A stretch of 40,162 bases of DNA, from positions 43,571-83,732 of the forward strand of contig PKTU01000145.1 of the NCBI GenBank assembly GCA_002869005.1, read 5' to 3'. The position numbers and the translations under genes are program-made. The notes under the pieces are model-generated. The model saw nothing but the letters and a program-made list of their open reading frames with translations, did not search any database and was not told the origin of the DNA. The DNA comes from Deltaproteobacteria bacterium (GTDB lineage: Bacteria; Desulfobacterota; Deferrisomatia; Deferrisomatales; BM512). Shown piece by piece: positions 6,408 through 15,722 of the stretch (the first letter of the stretch is position 1; the number at the start of each line of letters is the position of its first letter).

Positions 6408-7732
6408 CACTTAACCCTTCCCTTTCTCGTCATCTTGAAATTAGCCGCCAGAAAGATCGCGCCGATTATTATGAACGACACTCCTTTCAGGAGTATGGAG
6501 AGGTCGGAATCAAAGAAGCGCAACGCTATAAGTGTAGCGATGAATGCCATGGCCCGGTTCAGCGCCCAGATGCTTCCGGCCTTCGAGGCTCTGGTCACCA
6601 GAAAGACTCCGGCCGCGAGGCCATAAATATTTATAATAATTACCCCGGGGAAATAGCTCGCCATTGACTTATTGAGGAGCCAGGAGACAAATACCGCCGC
6701 GGGCAATAATCCGAAAGAGAGCGCGTGGTAAACCTTGTTTTTTAAAGCGCCGAAGAGAAGCGCCGTCCAGCTCAATAAAAAGAGCGCGAAGTTGGCATAT
6801 CCGTAGGGCGTCCACCATCCCGGCGCGCCCTTAAAGTCTCTAAAGGAGTAAGCGTATCTACTCATAACGTGGCGCCAAATATCTTCATAGGAGAAGACCA
6901 GGATCAAAATAGCCACGGCCAATGCTCCAAGCGAAAGGAGGGGGTTTTGCCTTGGGTTCTCGGCCTCTTTAAAGCAGTTGACGCCCATAAGATAAATCGA
7001 TGTCGCCGCCAGCGGAGCCAGATAAACGCTCATTTGGCCCTTTAGGAATAAGTACGAGGAGAAACACCCCGCGCCGGTAAGCGCTACTACTGCGAGCGAG
7101 ACCAGAGCGGCCCGGCCTCCATAGCGGTTGTCCCGATAGACCCCCATTATATAGGGCAAGAAGATTAAAGATACGGGCCAGAAGAGCCAACTAAACTCCA
7201 TCTGCCCCGCGAAAGCTGAGAGTTGCCAAGCCGACCAGGTCAACACCCATAGGGAGAAGGCTCCCACGCTGCTTATGAGATAGGTGACAGGGATGGTCAA
7301 GAGCGCCCAGCCAAAGAGGAAATCCGGGACGGTCCCGCCTATGTGGTAAGTCTGGGAGATAAGCGCTATGGCCGCGCCCGTCGTCAGGTGCCAGGCAATA
7401 CCGGTCCCCTCTGACCATGCGCCTCCCCTCCGGCCGGTCAACACAACCCAGAGCGACATTATTTGACAAAACAAGAGCGGAAGTATCGAAAGTACCGCGC
7501 GGGCGTGACGGCCAAGTTCATCCCAGTTATGAGCCACCAGGAGTATTAAGCCTCCGCCGATGAGGAGCGCTCCAAGCGCTGCGAAGACCAGTACGGTGAG
7601 GTTCGCTCCATCAGCCGCTTTTGGCTCATAATACTCTCTTAATTTTAAAGAAGAGTCCTCATCGAGCACCCCCGATGAGACGAGCTTCGGCAATTCAGCC
7701 AGCAGCTTTCGCGCAAATACTCTGGAGTTCAT
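6407..7732 (-). CDS. DUF2157 polytopic membrane protein
   Basis: A 441-residue protein with a short soluble N-terminus (ARKLLAELPKLVSSGVLDEDSSLKLREYYE, typical of DUF2157) followed by roughly a dozen hydrophobic helices starting at VLVFAALGALLIGGGLILLVAHNW. The NW(D/E) string after the second helix pair is a family hallmark. The C-terminus (FIATLIALRFFDSDLSILLKGVSFIIIGAIFLAANF) matches the usual final helices. No enzymatic motif is visible; the family is generally annotated as unknown. It is the first gene of a two-gene unit with the GDYXXLXY protein. The ATG follows AGGGGGAG closely. Confidence 0.8.
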   Translation of the reverse strand: MNSRVFARKLLAELPKLVSSGVLDEDSSLKLREYYEPKAADGANLTVLVFAALGALLIGGGLILLVAHNWDELGRHARAVLSILPLLFCQIMSLWVVLTGRRGGAWSEGTGIAWHLTTGAAIALISQTYHIGGTVPDFLFGWALLTIPVTYLISSVGAFSLWVLTWSAWQLSAFAGQMEFSWLFWPVSLIFLPYIMGVYRDNRYGGRAALVSLAVVALTGAGCFSSYLFLKGQMSVYLAPLAATSIYLMGVNCFKEAENPRQNPLLSLGALAVAILILVFSYEDIWRHVMSRYAYSFRDFKGAPGWWTPYGYANFALFLLSWTALLFGALKNKVYHALSFGLLPAAVFVSWLLNKSMASYFPGVIIINIYGLAAGVFLVTRASKAGSIWALNRAMAFIATLIALRFFDSDLSILLKGVSFIIIGAIFLAANFKMTRKGRVK

Positions 7733-7897
7733 CTCTCCCCCTTTAAGACAGATTGGTAGCGGCTAACGGAACAAAACACCGCCAAGCACCTTGCGCTATA
7801 TGGTACAAGCTAATTTAAAGGAGTTAAACTATAAAAGGAAATAGGTACTGCGAGGGAAATTCTATAAGAGGGTTGCTTTAAAGGTATCGTTAGCGGC

Positions 7898-8815
7898 TCA
7901 CCCGTGTGAGGCTTTCTTCGCTTTTTTCACCTCATACATTTTTCTGTCCGCCGCGGAGAGGAGCGCCTCAAGGGTGCAGTTGTTTCCCGCAGCGCAAATA
8001 GCCTTGCCAACGGAGAGAGAGAGCAAGCCGCCGTCTTTGGCGTGTTTGGCGTTATAGTTGTTCACCCTTTTGACAAGTCTGGCCTCTATTGTTCCCTCTC
8101 CATCCTCCTCCGCCTCAACGGCGAGGGCGGCGAACTCGTCGCCTCCTATCCGCGCTACGAGATCCGATTCACGGAAAGTCTCCTTGAAGACCTCGGCGGC
8201 GCCCTGTAGGTATTTGTCGCCAGTGGCGTGGCCGATCTCGTCATTTATCTTCTTTAGGCCGTCAAGGTCTATGAAGTAGAGGGTTACGGATGATTTCGTT
8301 CTCAAGGCAAGCTTCAGCTGGCGCTTACCCAGGGTGAAAAACGCCCGGCGATTGTAAAGACAGGTTAGCGCGTCGACTAAAGAGAGTTCTCGTAGAGTGG
8401 AAACCAGGCGGTGGCGCTCAATAGCGTAACGTATGACGCGCTCTAGGTTGTTTGGCTGAATCATAGCCAGGGGGATACACTCTTGCGCGCCTTTAGCCAC
8501 TGTTTTAAAGCAGTGCTCCTCGCCAACGATGGCGGAGAGGGCAATTATCGGAAGGTCAAGAACTGTCGCAAGGCCCTCCTCAAGGGCTTCGCTGCCGCCT
8601 GAAAAGGGTGTTGATATGTCAACAAGCATTACGTCGTAGGAGAGTTCGTTGTCTTCGAGAATTTCTACCGCCTCGTCAAATGTGCGGACGGCATGGACCT
8701 GCGGCGCAAAGAAGCTCGCGCCTTCAAGTATCTCACATATTCTCTCAACCTCTACGACCTTTGGTTCCACCAGAAGGACGCGCAGATCTGTTGCCTCAGC
8801 AGAAGCGCTAGTCAT
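7898..8815 (-). CDS. response regulator with GGDEF diguanylate cyclase output
   Basis: A 305-residue cytoplasmic protein: receiver domain at residues about 11-130 and GGDEF domain at about 145-300. The GGDEF half looks catalytic: GGDEF intact at 224-228, FIDLDGLKKINDEIGH metal and substrate region, and a product-inhibition I-site RESD at 215-218, five residues before GGDEF. It should make cyclic di-GMP from GTP and be feedback-inhibited. The receiver keeps the phosphoacceptor Asp66 (LVDIS), but the acidic pair is reduced to Glu17 and the conserved Lys is missing, so phosphorylation control may be altered. No partner kinase is adjacent. GGAAGAG precedes the ATG; a candidate promoter lies at 8872-8899. 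Confidence 0.88.
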   Translation of the reverse strand: MTSASAEATDLRVLLVEPKVVEVERICEILEGASFFAPQVHAVRTFDEAVEILEDNELSYDVMLVDISTPFSGGSEALEEGLATVLDLPIIALSAIVGEEHCFKTVAKGAQECIPLAMIQPNNLERVIRYAIERHRLVSTLRELSLVDALTCLYNRRAFFTLGKRQLKLALRTKSSVTLYFIDLDGLKKINDEIGHATGDKYLQGAAEVFKETFRESDLVARIGGDEFAALAVEAEEDGEGTIEARLVKRVNNYNAKHAKDGGLLSLSVGKAICAAGNNCTLEALLSAADRKMYEVKKAKKASHG

Positions 8816-8871
8816 TTGCTCTCTTCCCTAAAGAAACCTGCTTTATAAAGCGGACAATACCGCTAGATAAA

Positions 8872-8899
8872 AAAATACCCGCTAGAGGCTATTAGTCAA
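8872..8899 (-). promoter_or_regulatory. candidate promoter of the GGDEF regulator
   Basis: On the minus strand TTGACT (8899-8894) is followed after 16 bases by TATTTT (8877-8872): five and four of six consensus matches. The direct repeat CCGCTAGA, seen on the plus strand near 8860 and 8878, overlaps it. Confidence 0.4.
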
Positions 8900-8911
8900 T
8901 TATCGCAGTAT

Positions 8912-9313
8912 TTATGCTTCGAGGTCAACCGGCCCCTTTCGTAGAGAAAAATGAGCGCCGATTTTTGCTCCGAAAGAGCGTAGGGCATCCCAATCTCCAG
9001 CTACTTTACCAAGCGGAATCACAGGCGAAGCCGCTCGTGGCTCATCACCCTGAGAGGCCGGTGTCGGGCCGAAGAATATGCAGAGGGCGTCGCCGGGTGA
9101 CCAGTAGGCTATCTCGCCGACCTCAAGAACTTCCCGCTCCTCCCCGGATATTTCACCTAAAGGCGGCAGCAGGGTTCCGTAATATTCATCCCCCCATCTT
9201 GTCATTGTAATGTCAAGAGGCAGCTGTAGCTCCAACTGTTTCGCGGCAAGCGTATCGTTAAGTTTTCCGGAGAGGGCTATTATGCCAAGCTCGACGCTGA
9301 TGGGCGCGCCCAT
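8912..9313 (-). CDS. cyclophilin-like fold protein
   Basis: A 133-residue protein matching the small prokaryotic cyclophilin-like family (Pfam Cyclophil_like). Recognisable strings are TRWGDEYYGTL, EVGEIAYWSPGDALCIFFGPTP and EPRAASPVIPLGKV. The fold resembles cyclophilin A, but peptidyl-prolyl isomerase activity is not established for the family, and the true role is unknown. Its ATG overlaps the thioesterase stop by one base (TGATG), so it is the last gene of the aminotransferase-hom-apgM-thioesterase run. No membrane segment or signal peptide is present. Confidence 0.75.
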   Translation of the reverse strand: MGAPISVELGIIALSGKLNDTLAAKQLELQLPLDITMTRWGDEYYGTLLPPLGEISGEEREVLEVGEIAYWSPGDALCIFFGPTPASQGDEPRAASPVIPLGKVAGDWDALRSFGAKIGAHFSLRKGPVDLEA

Positions 9314-9714
9314 CAGCTCTTTTCCGGTTCGAGGAGGTCCACAAGGTCCGCAGGTACTCGTATTACGCGGCGCTCGGCATCGAGGGCGGCATGTTTTGTA
9401 AAACCTGTGGCAAGGAGCTCGCCATCCTCATTGGTCACCTCGTAAGTGAAGTTGACCCTGGCGCCCTTTACGAGTTCGACCTTGGTGTGTACCGTAATCG
9501 TCTGGTCGAAGAGGGCGGGCTTAATATAATTTACATGCGCCTCCGAGATTGGCAAAAGCACTCCACGCCCCTCCACCTCCGAGTATGGGCACCCCTTCAC
9601 ATGCATGTACTCGCAGCGGCCCGCCTCGAAGAGGCGAAGATAGTTGGCGTAGTACATAACCCCCATCTGGTCGGTGTCGCCGTAGATCACCCTGTAGCTG
9701 AAGGGGATCACCAT
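9313..9714 (-). CDS. YbgC/FadM-type acyl-CoA thioesterase (hot-dog fold)
   Basis: A 133-residue single-domain hot-dog thioesterase, likely hydrolysing an acyl-CoA or acyl-ACP ester in the cytoplasm. The active-site helix region reads YGDTDQMGVMYYANYLRLFE, with Asp15 in the position of the catalytic aspartate of 4-hydroxybenzoyl-CoA thioesterase and YbgC. Its ATG lies seven bases inside the end of the apgM-like gene (ATGGTGA), so the pair is translationally coupled. The substrate cannot be told. In proteobacteria ybgC usually sits with tol-pal, which is absent here. Confidence 0.82.
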   Translation of the reverse strand: MVIPFSYRVIYGDTDQMGVMYYANYLRLFEAGRCEYMHVKGCPYSEVEGRGVLLPISEAHVNYIKPALFDQTITVHTKVELVKGARVNFTYEVTNEDGELLATGFTKHAALDAERRVIRVPADLVDLLEPEKS

Positions 9715-10919
9715 AGCTTCTCCGACCCCGTTATGTGCGCCATCAGCTTGTGCGCTTCAGGGAGATACAGCCCCGTCGCCGCGCCGAACTTTTCGCTGTA
9801 GCCCTCACCGGAGGGCCCCTCAACGCCGGTGCCGTAGAGAATAAAGGGGACCGCGTCGGAGATATGAGTACGGTGAGCAATCGGAGTAGGATGGTCGGGC
9901 ATTACCAAAACTCGAAACTCCTCGCCCGATGCCTCAAGCGCCGCGACTATCGGCCCTACTACCTTCTCGTCGAATGCCTCAATCGCCCCTATCTTCTTCG
10001 CCATATCGCCCTGGTGGCCGGTCTCGTCCGGCGCCTCTATGTGGACGTAGACGAAATCACCGCGCTCAAGACCTTCGAGGGCGCCTCTGACCTTGTTTGA
10101 GTAATTGGTATCGATGTAGCCGGTAGCACCCTCGATATCGGGCGCGTCCAGCCCGGCTAGGATCCCAATACCCTTAAGAAGGTCCACTGCCGATATCACA
10201 GTGCCGGTAAGGCCGAACTTCTCATCATAACGTTCCACCCTGGGGCGCTTCCCCTGCCCCCAAAGCCAAACCGAGTTGACCTCCGGCCGCCCCTCCTCTC
10301 GCCTGGTCTCATTCACCGGGTGGCGCTTTAAGACCATCTGCGAGGAGAGCATAAGGTCGAGTAGCTTCTCTGATCCAGGACCCTCCGGGAAGTGGGCATG
10401 GATGGGCTGGCCCGTGATGTCATGGGGAGGAGTCGTCTTCGCGCCATCCTCTCCGTCGCGCCAAACCAACAGGTTTCTATAGCTTACGCCGGGGTAGAAC
10501 TCCAGGCCTGCCTCGGAGAGCTCCTCAGAGAGGGTCTTTACAACCGCCGCCGCCTCTTCGTTGGTGATGTGGTCGGCGGTAAAATCATGCATATAGACCT
10601 GACTCTGCCCCATTAGGAGAGTGACGAGATTCATGCGGTACGCCACATCCGCCGGACCAAGCTCTACGCCCATTGCAGCGGCTTCTATCGGTGCGCGCCC
10701 CGTGTAGCACTCGGCCGGGTTGAAACCGAAGACGGAGAGGTTCGCCACATCGCTGCCGGCGGGATACCCGTCGGGGACGGTTTTAGCCATGCCGAGAACA
10801 CCTTCGCGCGCAATCCTGTCCATGTTGGGGGTGGAGGCCGCTTCAAGGGTTGTCTTTCCACAGAGCTCTTCCATAGGGAGGCCGCTCATACCGTCACCCA
10901 GGAGAACCGCTATCTTCAT
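9708..10919 (-). CDS. cofactor-independent phosphoglycerate mutase-like protein; candidate homoserine kinase
   Basis: A 403-residue member of the ApgM branch of the alkaline-phosphatase superfamily. Metal and nucleophile motifs are visible: LLGDGMSGLP at the N-terminus, AGSDVANLSVFGF with the nucleophilic Ser, HIEAPDETGHQGD, and PDHPTPIAHRTHISD near the C-terminus. Annotation as phosphoglycerate mutase is the default. A subfamily next to homoserine dehydrogenase (TIGR02535) has been proposed to act as homoserine kinase. Here the gene begins one base after the hom stop, and no GHMP-type thrB is in the window, which favours the threonine-pathway role. Which reaction it performs is inference from context. 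Confidence 0.82.
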   Translation of the reverse strand: MKIAVLLGDGMSGLPMEELCGKTTLEAASTPNMDRIAREGVLGMAKTVPDGYPAGSDVANLSVFGFNPAECYTGRAPIEAAAMGVELGPADVAYRMNLVTLLMGQSQVYMHDFTADHITNEEAAAVVKTLSEELSEAGLEFYPGVSYRNLLVWRDGEDGAKTTPPHDITGQPIHAHFPEGPGSEKLLDLMLSSQMVLKRHPVNETRREEGRPEVNSVWLWGQGKRPRVERYDEKFGLTGTVISAVDLLKGIGILAGLDAPDIEGATGYIDTNYSNKVRGALEGLERGDFVYVHIEAPDETGHQGDMAKKIGAIEAFDEKVVGPIVAALEASGEEFRVLVMPDHPTPIAHRTHISDAVPFILYGTGVEGPSGEGYSEKFGAATGLYLPEAHKLMAHITGSEKLW

Positions 10920-10920
10920 A

Positions 10921-12222
10921 TCAGCGCTCCACCCTTATGACGACGGGGTCGCCGAGGCATACCTTCATCGCCATTATCTCGTCCAGTGCCGCCATTATGT
11001 CCGCCTCTTTCGCCTCATGGATCATAAGCACCAGCGGCACCGCCTGCCCCTCGTCGCGGCCCTTCTGCACCACGGATTCGATGGAAATCTCATATTTTCC
11101 GAGGGCGCCGGAGATCCGCGAGAGCACGCCGGGTTCATCAACCGCGGTGAGGCGTACGTAGTAGCGGCAGCGAATGTCGCCGGTAGGTTTGATCCTGGCG
11201 TCAGCCATCTTCGAGAGCGGAAAGGAGAGCGGAGCCACGCGGCCCTTCACACCTGCGACCTTGTCGCGCGCAAGCTCTATGAGGTCGCCGACCACCGCCG
11301 AAGCGGTAGCCTCACGCCCCGCGCCCTGCCCGTAGTACAGCGATGGGCCGAGAAAATCGGCGTCAACGTAAATTGCGTTGTAGACCCCTCTGACCGCGCT
11401 GAGGAGGTGGTTCTTGGGGATCATCGTCGGATGGACACGCGCCTCCACCCTGTCGCCGTCGAACTTAGCCACGCCAAGGAGCTTCACCTCGTAGCCGAAA
11501 TCATGGGCGTACTCGATATCCTGAGGGGTTATCGACGAAATACCCTCGGTGAAGACCGATTCGAAGGAGACCTTCTTGCCGAACGCCATCGTCGCGAGGA
11601 GAGTGAGCTTATGGGCGGCGTCTACCCCCTCAACGTCGAATGTTGGGTCCGCTTCCGCGTAGCCGAGCTTTTGCGCCTCTTTCAATACGCGCTCAAAAGA
11701 CTCGCCCTTCTCCTGCATCTCCGTCAGTATGTAGTTCGTCGTGCCGTTTAAAATGCCGTAAATCGTCCTTATGCGGTTGGCTGCGAGACCTTCACGTATG
11801 GAGCGGAGGATGGGGATACCGCCGCCCACCGCCGCCTCGAAGAGGATATCGCACCCCGCCTCCTCTGCGGCCGTAATGATCTCGTCACCATGGACGGCGA
11901 GTAGCGCCTTGTTTGCCGTTACCACCGATTTGCCGTTGGCTAGCGCACGCTTAACGAAGGTCCTGGCGGGCTCATAACCGCCCACCAGCTCGACGACAAT
12001 GTCGACCGCCGGGTTTTCGAGCACGTCTGCCACATCGGTGGAGAGCTTTGAGCGCTCGATATCGACCCCCCTGTCGCTCTCGATGTCGAGGTCCGCCACC
12101 TTCACCAGCTCAAGTTCAGCACCCAGCCTGCGGGTAATCTCGTCTCCGTTTTTTTGCAAAAGATCTACGACACCCGCGCCTATCGTGCCAAAACCGATCA
12201 CTCCCACACCTATTCGTTTCAT
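10921..12222 (-). CDS. hom: homoserine dehydrogenase
   Basis: A 433-residue enzyme reducing aspartate-semialdehyde to homoserine with NAD(P)H, the branch point to threonine and methionine. The N-terminus has the dinucleotide motif GVIGFGTIGAG; the catalytic region includes NGTTNYILTEM and LGYAEADPTFDVEGVDAAHK, the family signature. Residues about 350-425 are an ACT domain (VRLTAVDEPGVLSRISGALGKYEISIESV), suggesting allosteric feedback, probably by threonine. Length and architecture are normal. It follows the aminotransferase by 39 nt and precedes the ApgM-like gene by one base. No aspartokinase fusion is present. Confidence 0.95.
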   Translation of the reverse strand: MKRIGVGVIGFGTIGAGVVDLLQKNGDEITRRLGAELELVKVADLDIESDRGVDIERSKLSTDVADVLENPAVDIVVELVGGYEPARTFVKRALANGKSVVTANKALLAVHGDEIITAAEEAGCDILFEAAVGGGIPILRSIREGLAANRIRTIYGILNGTTNYILTEMQEKGESFERVLKEAQKLGYAEADPTFDVEGVDAAHKLTLLATMAFGKKVSFESVFTEGISSITPQDIEYAHDFGYEVKLLGVAKFDGDRVEARVHPTMIPKNHLLSAVRGVYNAIYVDADFLGPSLYYGQGAGREATASAVVGDLIELARDKVAGVKGRVAPLSFPLSKMADARIKPTGDIRCRYYVRLTAVDEPGVLSRISGALGKYEISIESVVQKGRDEGQAVPLVLMIHEAKEADIMAALDEIMAMKVCLGDPVVIRVER

Positions 12223-12261
12223 CTTTAAATCTCAACCTTCCTCTTAGGGAGTAATAACCCC

Positions 12262-13452
12262 TCAGACGTCCTTCATCATATCGCGGATCCCCGCGGTCGC
12301 CTGTTGGATGCGGTGTTCATTTTCGACGAGGGCAAAGCGTACGTACCCCTCTCCGTCGTGGCCGAAGCCAATTCCCGGGCTCACCGCGACCTTGGCGGTG
12401 CGCAGCATGTGTTTGGCGAACTCGATGGAGCCCATGTGCGCGAAGGGCTCGGGTATCTTAGCCCACGCGAACATCGTCGCCTTGGGGGGGTCTATCTCCC
12501 ACCCCGCCCTTGAAAGGCCCTGAATGAACTTGTCGCGTCTGGCCTGATATACATCGCATATCTCGCGGGAAACCTCCGGGGGGGAGTCCAGCGCAATGAT
12601 TGAGGCGATCTGCACCGGCTGGAACATGCCGTAATCGAGGTAGGATTTGATCCTCACCAGGGCGTTTACCAGCTTGGGGTTACCAACGCAAAAGCCAACC
12701 CGCCAACCCGCCATGTTGTACGACTTGGAGAGGCTGAAGAACTCCACCGCTATATCCTTGGCGCCCGGCACCTGTAATACGCTTGGGGCCGTATAACCGT
12801 CGAAGCAGATGTCGGCATAGGCCAGGTCGTGGATTAGCATTATGTTGTTCTCCCTGCAAAAATCCACGACCTTCTCGAAGAAGGGCAGCTCCACGGTCAT
12901 CGTGGTGGGGTTTTGCGGGAAGTTGAGGACGAGCATCTTGGGCTTGGGCCAGGATGATTTCACCCCCTGCTCAAGGCGCTCAAAAAAATCCTCGCCGCCG
13001 GAGCCCACCCTTATGGAGCGCAGGTCCGCGTCCGCGAGGACTACGGAATAGGCGTGGATGGGGTAGTTGGGAGAGGGCACGAAGACTACATCGCCGGGGG
13101 CGAGAACCGCCATCGCGAGGTGGGCGAGCCCCTCCTTGGCCCCGAGGGTGGCGCAAGCCTCCGTCTCCGGGTCAATGTCGACATCATAGCGGCGCTTGTA
13201 CCAGTTGGCGATAGCCGCGCGCAGCTTGGGTATGCCGCGAGATACCGAGTATCGGTGGTTTTTGGGCTTGGTGGAGGCTTCGATGAGCTTGTCCACGATG
13301 AACTGCGGGGTCGGCATATCGGGGTTGCCCATGCCGAGGTCTATAATGTCCTCGCCGCCCTGCCGCGCGGCCATCTTTAGCGCATCGACCTCTTTGAAAA
13401 CGTAGGGAGGGAGTCGCTGGATTCTGTGAAATTTGCTTTCGTCAATCAACAT
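12262..13452 (-). CDS. alaC: class I/II PLP aminotransferase (AlaC-like)
   Basis: A 396-residue fold-type I aminotransferase. Lys243 in [15 protein letters not shown] is the Schiff-base lysine; NFPQNPTT (Asn181) and [13 protein letters not shown] supply the PLP-binding Asn, Asp and Tyr. Substrate-side strings such as [12 protein letters not shown] and [14 protein letters not shown] fit the AlaC/YfdZ alanine-transaminase group, and delta-type genomes place it before hom. It probably moves amino groups between glutamate and pyruvate or a related 2-oxo acid; a role in lysine (DAP) or homoserine-linked metabolism is possible. AGGAG lies nine bases before the ATG. It is the first gene of the amino-acid run, which faces away from ftsH. 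Confidence 0.82.
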   Translation of the reverse strand: MLIDESKFHRIQRLPPYVFKEVDALKMAARQGGEDIIDLGMGNPDMPTPQFIVDKLIEASTKPKNHRYSVSRGIPKLRAAIANWYKRRYDVDIDPETEACATLGAKEGLAHLAMAVLAPGDVVFVPSPNYPIHAYSVVLADADLRSIRVGSGGEDFFERLEQGVKSSWPKPKMLVLNFPQNPTTMTVELPFFEKVVDFCRENNIMLIHDLAYADICFDGYTAPSVLQVPGAKDIAVEFFSLSKSYNMAGWRVGFCVGNPKLVNALVRIKSYLDYGMFQPVQIASIIALDSPPEVSREICDVYQARRDKFIQGLSRAGWEIDPPKATMFAWAKIPEPFAHMGSIEFAKHMLRTAKVAVSPGIGFGHDGEGYVRFALVENEHRIQQATAGIRDMMKDV

Positions 13453-13633
13453 GCTTATAAGCTCCTGTGGGGGAACTCCCCACTATGAAAATTTGGAATC
13501 ATCAATGCTAGTCAAACCGGCGGCCTCCGGTCAATGACTTTAAGCCGCAATTGGATAGAATATATAGTAAATTTGACGGTAATGCAGGGTAAGGGTACCC
13601 TCTTAGTCGAACCTCTACGGAGCATCTAACGAT

Positions 13634-15658
13634 ATGAAGAAATTCCCGTGGGCGCGAGCCTTCTTTATTTTAGCGCTTGTAATATCACTATCCTCCCTCA
13701 GCGACCTTGGCAAACCGCCCTCAAGCGGCGGCGGTGGCGGTCTCTTTTCAGGCGGGCAGACTGTCACAATCCCTTACTCCGAGTTCAAAGCGGAGGTGAG
13801 GGCCGGCAACGTTAGGTCGGTCACCTTTGGGGAGACTAGCGTCACCGGCGTATTCCTGGCCCCGAAGAGCCAGCCTGACGGGCAGATACCCGCAAGCGGT
13901 TTCAGGACGCAGCTGCCCCCCTACTCCGACCCGGAGCTCTCCAAGATACTCTCGGATCAGGGGGTCGTCGTAACCGCCGACCGCGAGCAGGAGCTCTCCG
14001 GCATCCTCGTCTTTTTGATAAACCTCCTCCCCTTCGCCCTCATAATCCTCTTCTGGGTATGGATGAGCAGGCGCACACAGAAGAATCAGGCGGGCCCCTT
14101 CGGCAGCTTCGGGAAGGTAAACGCGAAGCTCTACGACGAGAACGTGCCCAAGGTAAAATTCGGCGATGTAGCGGGCATGGCAACGCAAAAGCGGGAGCTC
14201 ACGGAGATCGTGGACTTCTTGAAAAGCCCCGGTAAATATCAGGCCATCGGCGGCAGGGTGCCGAAGGGCATCCTGCTCATGGGCCCTCCCGGCACAGGCA
14301 AGACCCTCCTCGCGAGGGCTGTAGCGGGTGAAGCGGGGGTCCCCTTCTTCTCGACTTCCGCCTCTGAGTTTATAGAGATGTTCGTAGGCGTCGGCGCCTC
14401 CCGCGTGCGCGACCTCTTTGAAAACGCCCGAAAACGCGCGCCCTCAATAATCTTCATCGACGAGATCGACGCGGTGGGCCGTCATAGGGGGGCGGGGCTC
14501 GGAGGCGGCCATGACGAGCGGGAGCAGACGCTAAACCAGCTGCTCGGCGAGATGGACGGCTTCGAGGGTCACGAGCAGGTCATCGTCATAGCAGCCACCA
14601 ACCGGCCCGACGTACTCGATTCGGCCCTTATGCGTCCAGGCCGCTTCGACAGGCAGGTCGTCATAGACATGCCTACCCTCGACGACCGCGAGGCGATCCT
14701 CCACGTTCACGTAAGGCGCATACCCATAAGCGACGATGTGGACCTGAGGGTGATAGCCCGCTCCACGCCTGGGATGAGCGGAGCGGACCTTGAAAACCTC
14801 TGCAACGAGGCTGCCCTATTCGCTGCGCGGGAAGGCGCGAACATCGTCAACATGGAGCACTTCGACCTCGCCAAGGACAAGGTCCTAATGGGGGTTGAGC
14901 GCCCCGGGCTGACTTCAGAGGAGGAGCGGCGAATCACCGCCTACCATGAGGGGGGCCATGCCCTCGTCGCCGAACTTCTGGAAGGAATGGACCCCGTCCA
15001 CAAAGTTACAATCCTCCCGCGCGGGAACGCCCTCGGCGTAACCCAGCTCGTGCCGGAAAAGGACCGCCACTACTACCCCAAAAAATTCCTCATGGGCAAG
15101 CTGTCGGTGAACATGGGCGGACGCGCCGCGGAGATGGTTATATTTGAAGATACCTCCACAGGGGCGCAGTCCGACCTCAAATCATCCACCGACCTTGCGG
15201 AGAAGATGGTCTGCCAATGGGGGATGAGCGAGAAGATCGGTCCGGTTACCTTCAGCAGGGGTGAGGAGCACGTCTTCCTCGGCAAGAAGCTGGCGCAGGA
15301 TAAAACATGGTCTGAGGAGACGGGCTGGCTGATCGACCAGGAGATAGAAAACTTTGTCAAGGAGGCGGAGAAGACCGCTCTAATCCTCATAAAGGAGAAC
15401 CGCGACGCGCTGGATAGAATCGCCGAGGCGCTCCTTGAGCGCGAAGAGATTACGGGAGATGACGTAAGGCTGCTCGTAGAGGGCAAGGCGCTCCCCCCGG
15501 AGAAACCCAAGAAAAAAAGCGCGCCGGAGGAAGAGGTCAAAAAGGAGGCTCCTGACGGCGAGCCGGAGGCGGAGCAAAAAGCCGCCTCTGAGGAGCCCAA
15601 GGGAGTTGATAAACCCTCAACCAAGGGTTCCGGCAAAAAGCCGGGCCACGCTACCTGA
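13634..15658 (+). CDS. ftsH: ATP-dependent zinc metalloprotease FtsH
   Basis: A 674-residue membrane AAA+ protease that degrades misfolded membrane proteins and regulatory substrates. Two membrane segments (residues about 7-23 and 122-144) flank a periplasmic domain. The AAA domain has Walker A GPPGTGKT (217-224), Walker B IIFIDEID (272-279) and the second region of homology ending RPGRFDR. The protease site is HEGGH (438-442) with Asp514 as third ligand (QSDLKSS). The pore motif is FVGVGA. The first 50 residues are Gly-rich, and the last 50 form a Lys/Glu/Pro-rich tail without clear homology. The Shine-Dalgarno is weak (GGAG eleven bases before the ATG). It is monocistronic; a perfect palindrome AGGGTACCCT (13592-13601) lies in its leader. 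Confidence 0.96.
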   Translation: MKKFPWARAFFILALVISLSSLSDLGKPPSSGGGGGLFSGGQTVTIPYSEFKAEVRAGNVRSVTFGETSVTGVFLAPKSQPDGQIPASGFRTQLPPYSDPELSKILSDQGVVVTADREQELSGILVFLINLLPFALIILFWVWMSRRTQKNQAGPFGSFGKVNAKLYDENVPKVKFGDVAGMATQKRELTEIVDFLKSPGKYQAIGGRVPKGILLMGPPGTGKTLLARAVAGEAGVPFFSTSASEFIEMFVGVGASRVRDLFENARKRAPSIIFIDEIDAVGRHRGAGLGGGHDEREQTLNQLLGEMDGFEGHEQVIVIAATNRPDVLDSALMRPGRFDRQVVIDMPTLDDREAILHVHVRRIPISDDVDLRVIARSTPGMSGADLENLCNEAALFAAREGANIVNMEHFDLAKDKVLMGVERPGLTSEEERRITAYHEGGHALVAELLEGMDPVHKVTILPRGNALGVTQLVPEKDRHYYPKKFLMGKLSVNMGGRAAEMVIFEDTSTGAQSDLKSSTDLAEKMVCQWGMSEKIGPVTFSRGEEHVFLGKKLAQDKTWSEETGWLIDQEIENFVKEAEKTALILIKENRDALDRIAEALLEREEITGDDVRLLVEGKALPPEKPKKKSAPEEEVKKEAPDGEPEAEQKAASEEPKGVDKPSTKGSGKKPGHAT

Positions 15659-15678
15659 CAAAACGCCCATACCAAAAG

Positions 15679-15710
15679 AGCCCCACTAGCCAAGCGGGGC
15701 TTTTTTATTT
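15679..15710. terminator. intrinsic terminator between ftsH and the DUF3786 gene
   Basis: AGCCCC (15679-15684) pairs with GGGGCT (15696-15701) around an 11-base loop, then TTTTTTATTT follows. Flanking A and T bases lengthen the stem. On the opposite strand the same hairpin is followed by TCTTTT, so it may stop both convergent transcripts. Confidence 0.85.
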
Positions 15711-15722
15711 TAGCCTTAAAAG

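Noticed and set aside
10720-11751. 343-codon plus-strand frame opposite apgM and hom
   Set aside because: It crosses two clear genes on the other strand and shows no family features.
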